DNA of 64,000 nt. Origin: Psychrobacter immobilis. Lineage in GTDB: Bacteria; Pseudomonadota; Gammaproteobacteria; Pseudomonadales; Moraxellaceae. The notes under the pieces were generated by a model that saw only the letters and a list, made by a program, of their open reading frames with translations, had not been told where the DNA came from and ran no database searches. The stretch is taken from the NCBI GenBank assembly GCA_904846145.1, contig CAJGZL010000001.1:558001-622000 (forward strand). The letters are read 5' to 3'. Positions 59,717 to 64,000 of the stretch are shown one piece after another. Position 1 is the stretch's first letter. Each line of letters opens with the position of its first letter. The position numbers and the translations under genes were made by a program.

Positions 59717-60883
59717 TTATTTACTATTGCGGTAATACTCTTGGGCAGCAGCAACGCCTTGACCTAGCGTGATTGGATAATCCAAATCAGCCATTGCCAT
59801 CTCAAGCGTAGCAAGTCCTGACAACACCATTACCTCAGTAAGTGATCCTAAATGACCTATTCTAAATGCTTTTCCTGCCATCTCACCTAAGCCCACACCA
59901 AAAGAGATGCCATATTTATTAAAGGCGTGATCGGTCAGCTCATTACTGTTAAAGCCTTTAGGCACGTATATCGCGCTTACCGTTTGAGAATATAATTCAG
60001 GTGATTTTGCCGCAAGCTTAAAGCCCCATGCGCTAACTGCTTGGCGTACGCCTTCTGCTAAACGATAATGACGTGCGTAGACATTCTCAAGACCTTCTTC
60101 AAACAGCATATCAAGACTGGCTCTCATGCCATAAATCAGATTCAGTGGTGGGGTATAAGGAAAACCACCATTCGCATTGGCTTTTAGCATGTCACGGAAG
60201 TCAAAATAAGTACGTGGCAGTTTTGCTTGATCCATAGCCGCTAGTGCTTTTGGGCTAATCGCTAATACGGCCATACCTGTAGCCAGCATAAAGCCCTTTT
60301 GCGAACCTGCTACTGCAATATCAACGCCCCATTCATCCATTTTAAAAGGCACAGACGCGATTGAGCTGACACCATCAACAAATAACAGTGCTGGATGATC
60401 ACTACTATTCATGGCGGTGCGAACCGCGCCAATATCACTTAGAACACCAGTCGCGGTTTCATTATGAGTGACCATCAGTGCTTTGATTTCGTGATTGGTA
60501 TCGGCTGCTAAAATAGCTTGAAACTGATCGGCAGGAGCGCCCTCGCCCCAAGCACATTCGATAACTTGTACATCTAGACCATGACGCTGGCACATATCAA
60601 TCCAGCGATGCGAGAACATACCATAACGGGCGATGAGCACTTTATCACCTGGTGACAAAGTATTGCTGATAGCCGCTTCCCAGCCACCTGTGCCACTAGA
60701 GGTAAATAAAAGTACTTCACCATCTTCGGTTTCAAATACCTTTTTGGCATCAGCCAGCACGGGTAAAAACGTTTGGGAAAAATCAGGAGCGCGATGATCT
60801 TGAGTTGGCACGTTCATCGCATGACGAAGTCTTTCTGGTATGTTGGTAGGACCAGGAATAAAAATAGGGTTCTGTAACGACAT
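59717..60883 (-). CDS. bhcA: Aspartate-glyoxylate aminotransferase (BhcA)
   Basis: 388 residues, class V PLP aminotransferase. It opens NPIFIPGPTNIPERLRHAMN, almost as BhcA of Paracoccus in my memory. The PLP lysine is Lys196 in AGSQKGFMLATG; LFTSSGTGGWEAAISN binds phosphate; FVDGVSSIASVPF holds the cofactor Asp. In the cycle it transaminates glyoxylate to glycine with aspartate as donor. First gene of the operon, 25 bases before bhcB. Confidence 0.92.
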   Translation of the reverse strand: MSLQNPIFIPGPTNIPERLRHAMNVPTQDHRAPDFSQTFLPVLADAKKVFETEDGEVLLFTSSGTGGWEAAISNTLSPGDKVLIARYGMFSHRWIDMCQRHGLDVQVIECAWGEGAPADQFQAILAADTNHEIKALMVTHNETATGVLSDIGAVRTAMNSSDHPALLFVDGVSSIASVPFKMDEWGVDIAVAGSQKGFMLATGMAVLAISPKALAAMDQAKLPRTYFDFRDMLKANANGGFPYTPPLNLIYGMRASLDMLFEEGLENVYARHYRLAEGVRQAVSAWGFKLAAKSPELYSQTVSAIYVPKGFNSNELTDHAFNKYGISFGVGLGEMAGKAFRIGHLGSLTEVMVLSGLATLEMAMADLDYPITLGQGVAAAQEYYRNSK

Positions 60884-61010
60884 AAGTCACATCCTTGTTA
60901 GTGTATATAGAAGGTACACAAAAATTGCATATATAGAGTATCAGGGCAAAATAAATGCAAGAGTCTTCCTGACTCATACAATTTTTTGTGTTGTGCAGAT
61001 TTAAGTATTT
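60884..61010 (-). promoter_or_regulatory. bhcA upstream region with two inverted repeats
   Basis: GAGTC-5-GACTC (60961-60975) and GTGTA-9-TACAC (60901-60919) lie in the region that should hold the bhc promoter. On the minus strand TTGCAT is followed at 17 bases by TCTATA between the two repeats. Together they look like regulator sites around a promoter. The remaining bases to 61348 hold no gene I can support. Confidence 0.4.
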
Positions 61011-61348
61011 TATAGATTTTAAAAATTAACCATGTCAAAAAAAGAAGTTGCAGGTGACTTATCACTAGGCTGCTTACTGCTTTCTTTTTATGGTGTGTCT
61101 TGCGGTAACGGTTTGTACGAATAATACGAATGTTTTGGGACTGTTCAACGAAGGAGTTTGGGTTGAAAAAGTTTAGGTACTGAAGCGTAGATACTGAAGC
61201 CTAGATATTTAGCAACCAATTAAAGCCAGCATCATTGAAGTTGTTGTTTAACATACAGGCAAACACATTTTTTTACAAGTGTAATTTGCATGATTTTATC
61301 TTTACCCGGCCAAAAAGCACTCTATTGCTATCAAAAACTTTATAACTA

Positions 61349-62071
61349 CTAAATCCAACCTTCTTCTAACAATGACTCCGTATTACTGACTTTAAACTCA
61401 TGATATAAGTTAAAAAACGTCATCGGGTCTTCGACACCATCGAGCAATTCGCGTTTACTCAGCGCTACAAACATAGCTAGTGCATAGGCTGAGCAATGAA
61501 TGGACTTTTTGGGATTAAACTCAATATTAGTAAAAGCTTGATACTGCATAACCTGCTCGGCAAGCATAGGGTTTTGCTTTAGAGCCGTCACATAGAGCCA
61601 ATCATAAAAGGTAGTTAATGGCTCTACGCTCCACTCTAGACCGAAATAATTATAGCCAATTAGCTCACCTGAAGTGACCAAGCGCTCATCTTTTTTGGCT
61701 TGTCTTGGCGCTACTGTCAGCAGATCAGTAAAGGGACCTCCGTATTCAAAGACCATGCTGCTTTGAAAGGCGTTTTCGACACTACAGTGCTGACCACTAT
61801 GTTCATTGTACTCATTCGTTAGCTGTAAACTCAATGGACTGAGTGAAAAGCTCAACTTATTACCTGATTTGCTAGAGAGCTCTAAGACATTACTAAAGCC
61901 ATACTTCTTACGAATCACTTGATGCAAGTCATTAATAGATTTTTTCTTCTGACGACTGGCAAATCCTACATGCCGCTCAAATCGAACCATGTCAGTTTTT
62001 ACCAGATTATCACTGTTAACTCTGGGCATGAATACAGGTCTTTGTTCGATAGCGTTTTGTGTTTGTTCCAT
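61349..62071 (-). CDS. DarT1-associated NADAR-like protein (orphan)
   Basis: About 240 residues. The pattern RPVFMPR, FASRQKKKSINDLH, VLELSSKSGNKL, VENAFQSSMVFEYGGPFTDLL, FYDWLYVTALKQN and NIEFNPKKSIHC matches, from memory, the NADAR-type antitoxins paired with DarT1. NADAR proteins remove ADP-ribose from guanine in DNA, protecting the cell from DarT1. Here no DarT-like gene lies on either side: downstream is bhcA, upstream a 626-base gap then a tRNA. ATG 62071 is preferred over a TTG two codons earlier. Whether the chain is active or serves another defence role is unknown. Confidence 0.75.
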   Translation of the reverse strand: MEQTQNAIEQRPVFMPRVNSDNLVKTDMVRFERHVGFASRQKKKSINDLHQVIRKKYGFSNVLELSSKSGNKLSFSLSPLSLQLTNEYNEHSGQHCSVENAFQSSMVFEYGGPFTDLLTVAPRQAKKDERLVTSGELIGYNYFGLEWSVEPLTTFYDWLYVTALKQNPMLAEQVMQYQAFTNIEFNPKKSIHCSAYALAMFVALSKRELLDGVEDPMTFFNLYHEFKVSNTESLLEEGWI

Positions 62072-62697
62072 ATTCAAAATACCTTGTATAGCTGGTTTCG
62101 TAGAAATAATTTTATAGATAGCTAGAATACATAGCTAAAACACTTTGAAAGCGACACAGTGTTGCTAGTGTATTTATATTGCTTTTTACCGTATAGCTAT
62201 TAGGGCGTATCGCCATTAAAAAATGAGGATAAAAACTGTCGTCAGTTGGGCGTGTTGATTGTCTTAAATGATGACAGACCCTAGGTTGAATGAGCCATTC
62301 GACGGGCATTTTAACACAAATAAAAATTGCAAAACCACAGTACAGTACTAAAAGCACAATCCATGAAAATATGTACTTGGTACGGACAGTAGAATAACAC
62401 CAACAGCCCTACTTGGTGAATCAAAAAGCCTCAGCATATTATAAGATACACTCGTATATATGAGCGCTTTGCTATTTTTCATAAGTCCCATAATTGCAAT
62501 ATCAGGTATGACCTTAGTTGTAGTTATGAGCGAATAATTATTTTGAATTTAAGGTTTAAAGTAGATAATCAGTAACACCAATTGTTAATTAACAATAAAA
62601 TCTCACTTCAAAATAGCAACCTTATAATAATAATTTGGCTTTTCATAAATAAACGCTTGCAAAGTCGTCAAAACTTGCTAAAATGCTCAACCTAAAT
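62072..62697. other. Gene-poor AT-rich gap before tRNA-Val
   Basis: No solid gene. It holds the upstream region of the NADAR-like gene, an ACAGACCCTA motif (62274-62283) like that at 16168-16178, and a 25-codon hydrophobic frame (62460-62537, plus strand) without a ribosome site. The tRNA promoter should lie close to 62698. Confidence 0.5.
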
Positions 62698-62774
<77 letters not shown>

Positions 62775-62784
62775 AATATTTAGA

Positions 62785-62816
62785 AAGCCCTAATCTCGCG
62801 ATTGGGGCTTTTTTTT
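62785..62816 (+). terminator. Terminator after tRNA-Val
   Basis: AAGCCC-T-AATC (62785-62795) pairs with GATT-G-GGGCTT (62800-62810) around TCGC, followed by a run of T to 62816. It lies 10 bases after the tRNA. Confidence 0.9.
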
Positions 62817-62874
62817 GGCTGTAATACATGGGCTGTAGGGGGAAACCCTTGCTTATATCAACTCATAGTCATGA

Positions 62875-63648
62875 TTATACAATCAGCTTTAAATCAGTCA
62901 GCTTGTCTAAAACGGCATCAGGTGAATACTTCACCAACTGCTGCTCGTTTTGTGCGCCAGATAGCACACCTAAAACCAGCCCACATCCTGCATTCTTACC
63001 TTCCTCAATATCGATACCACTATCTCCCGCTTTTAACACCTGCTGTGCGTTATCAACACTAAACTGCTTCATCGCAAGAGTAATCATATCAGGAGCTGGG
63101 CGGCCATTATCTACATCATCGGCTGTTATTAATGCATCTACTTGATTCCCCACAGACCACCCTAAGATAGTCAAAATTTTATTAGCAGTCTTAGCATCAT
63201 ATCCTGTATTTAATACCACTTTACGACCGCTCGCCTTTAACTGCTCGAACAACGCTGACATGCCTTCAAACTCAGATAAGGTCTCCTTGCTATAAGCAGT
63301 TGCAAGATTGACTTTAAAGGCTGCAAATGCCGTATCCGTTAACGATTCAATATCAGCATCAGATAAATCTAACCTGTTTAAAATATCGCGGATGGCGTTG
63401 CGTTTTTCTTTCCCTGCACCATATTCTAAACATAACTCAAGACTCACTTGTTTATCTGACTTGCCAGCGCGCATCAGTGCTTCATTGATAGCATTACATA
63501 CGGTTTTATAGACCAAGTTACCTTCATCTACTGTGGTGCCAGCCATATCAAACACACAGAGCTTAATATCAAAAAATTTGTTTTTAATACTGGTTAAACT
63601 ATCACGATGCGAGCTGCTGCTTGTTATATTATTATTTGCTGTATTCAT
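62875..63648 (-). CDS. PhnX-like phosphonatase-family HAD hydrolase
   Basis: About 257 residues, HAD superfamily. The nucleophile motif is KLCVFDMAGTTVDEGN, with Asp-x-Ala-Gly-Thr-Thr typical of phosphonatase-like hydrolases. Motif II is VVLNTGYDAKT, then RPAPDMI and the acidic motif AGDSGIDIEEGKNAG. The cap has YGAGKEKRNAI, where phosphonoacetaldehyde hydrolases carry the Schiff-base Lys; equivalence is not certain. ATG 63648 overlaps the stop of the upstream oxidoreductase (TAATG), so both are translated together. This pairing is known in phosphonate catabolism clusters. Substrate is probably phosphonoacetaldehyde or a relative. Confidence 0.82.
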   Translation of the reverse strand: MNTANNNITSSSSHRDSLTSIKNKFFDIKLCVFDMAGTTVDEGNLVYKTVCNAINEALMRAGKSDKQVSLELCLEYGAGKEKRNAIRDILNRLDLSDADIESLTDTAFAAFKVNLATAYSKETLSEFEGMSALFEQLKASGRKVVLNTGYDAKTANKILTILGWSVGNQVDALITADDVDNGRPAPDMITLAMKQFSVDNAQQVLKAGDSGIDIEEGKNAGCGLVLGVLSGAQNEQQLVKYSPDAVLDKLTDLKLIV

Positions 63649-64000
63649 TACTTTGATTCCAATACCCATTCAATTAACTCTTCGCCAAATGCGAAACCTG
63701 TTGATGCCCCTGTACCACTGGTGACTGCACCGACCACTACGCCTTTTTCAGGTGATGTCTTAAATACCACGTCATCCGCACTTGGATATACACCCAACCA
63801 GTGCTGAGTAATATCTATCTCACCAATATCCATAACCTGCTTAAATTCATTAATGATTAGGTCATCAATTTGAGTGTCTCTAAACGGTAGTTCTCTATCA
63901 CTATAATCATGACTATCGCCAATGATTAGTGAGCCATCTTCAGACTGAACCACAATTAGGTGGACACCTGCTTGACGCTCTACACTTTGAATATCGTCAA
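63648..64000 (-). CDS. FAD-dependent oxidoreductase, C-terminal part (cut by window end)
   Basis: The frame is open to the window edge; the last ~117 residues are seen. VQSEDGSLIIGDSHDY, HWLGVYPSADDVVF and VVVGAVTSGTGASTGFAFGEELIEW are typical of the C-terminus of DAO-type FAD oxidoreductases in the TIGR03364 group, which accompany the PhnX-like family. Related enzymes oxidise aminoethylphosphonate derivatives to phosphonoacetaldehyde. The FAD-binding N-terminus lies outside. The stop overlaps the hydrolase start as TAATG. Confidence in the subfamily rests mostly on the partner gene. Confidence 0.78.
   Translation of the reverse strand, partial: DDIQSVERQAGVHLIVVQSEDGSLIIGDSHDYSDRELPFRDTQIDDLIINEFKQVMDIGEIDITQHWLGVYPSADDVVFKTSPEKGVVVGAVTSGTGASTGFAFGEELIEWVLESK

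Noticed and set aside
61032..61124. 30-codon plus-strand frame starting MSKKEVAG
   Set aside because: No ribosome site, no recognisable family, and in an AT-rich gap; too weak to call.

Overview
The window looks like chromosome of a gammaproteobacterium of the Moraxellaceae, most likely Psychrobacter. I infer this from the moderately AT-rich codon use and from gene content: a Hut pathway controlled by HutC, a molybdenum-enzyme locus, a type I-C CRISPR-Cas system and a beta-hydroxyaspartate cluster. No 16S gene is present, so the genus is an inference. Protein calls rest on motifs read by eye and on knowledge of the families; no database was searched.

Layout. 1-4.6 kb: the end of an unknown gene, an EamA exporter, an LprI-like secreted protein and a cystine-type ABC transporter (tcyJ-tcyL-tcyN). 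4.9-13.3 kb: the histidine-utilisation locus, with repressor hutC divergent from hutU, a YjiH-type membrane protein, hutH, hutG and hutI. A perfect HutC-type operator overlaps a sigma70-like promoter in front of hutU, and a near-match lies before hutH. 13.4-16 kb: an M14 carboxypeptidase and gdhA. 16.5-19.2 kb: GNAT, tautomerase, YetF-like membrane protein and DnaQ-BRCT exonuclease.

19.2-36.7 kb is one long minus-strand molybdenum locus. It has uptake genes (modA, modB, but no modC), pterin synthesis (moaA, moaB, moaC, moaD, moaE, moeA), and both nucleotide branches: MobA for the guanine form and a MocA-like enzyme for the cytosine form. It also has the chaperones XdhC/PaoD and FdhD and two client enzymes: a PaoABC-type aldehyde oxidoreductase and an FdhF/YdeP-type oxidoreductase. 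The locus therefore makes the cofactor, loads it and uses it.

36.8-54.9 kb is a complete type I-C CRISPR-Cas system: cas3-cas5-cas8c-cas7-cas4-cas1-cas2 on the minus strand, a 248-bp leader with a perfect IHF consensus, and an array that I count as 144 repeats and 143 spacers. The old end carries a seven-spacer block duplication. Two spacers overlap end to end and together read like part of a phage portal gene.

55.3-60.9 kb holds bhcABCD, the four enzymes of the beta-hydroxyaspartate cycle (glyoxylate assimilation), with a convergent class II aldolase-family gene and no bhcR regulator in view. 61.3-64 kb holds a solitary DarT1-associated NADAR-type protein with no DarT toxin beside it, a tRNA-Val, and the start of a phosphonate-type pair (PhnX-like hydrolase and FAD oxidoreductase) cut by the window end. 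The observations I rate highest are the array history, the Bhc cluster, the orphan NADAR gene and a heptad-repeat insertion in the PaoC-like subunit.
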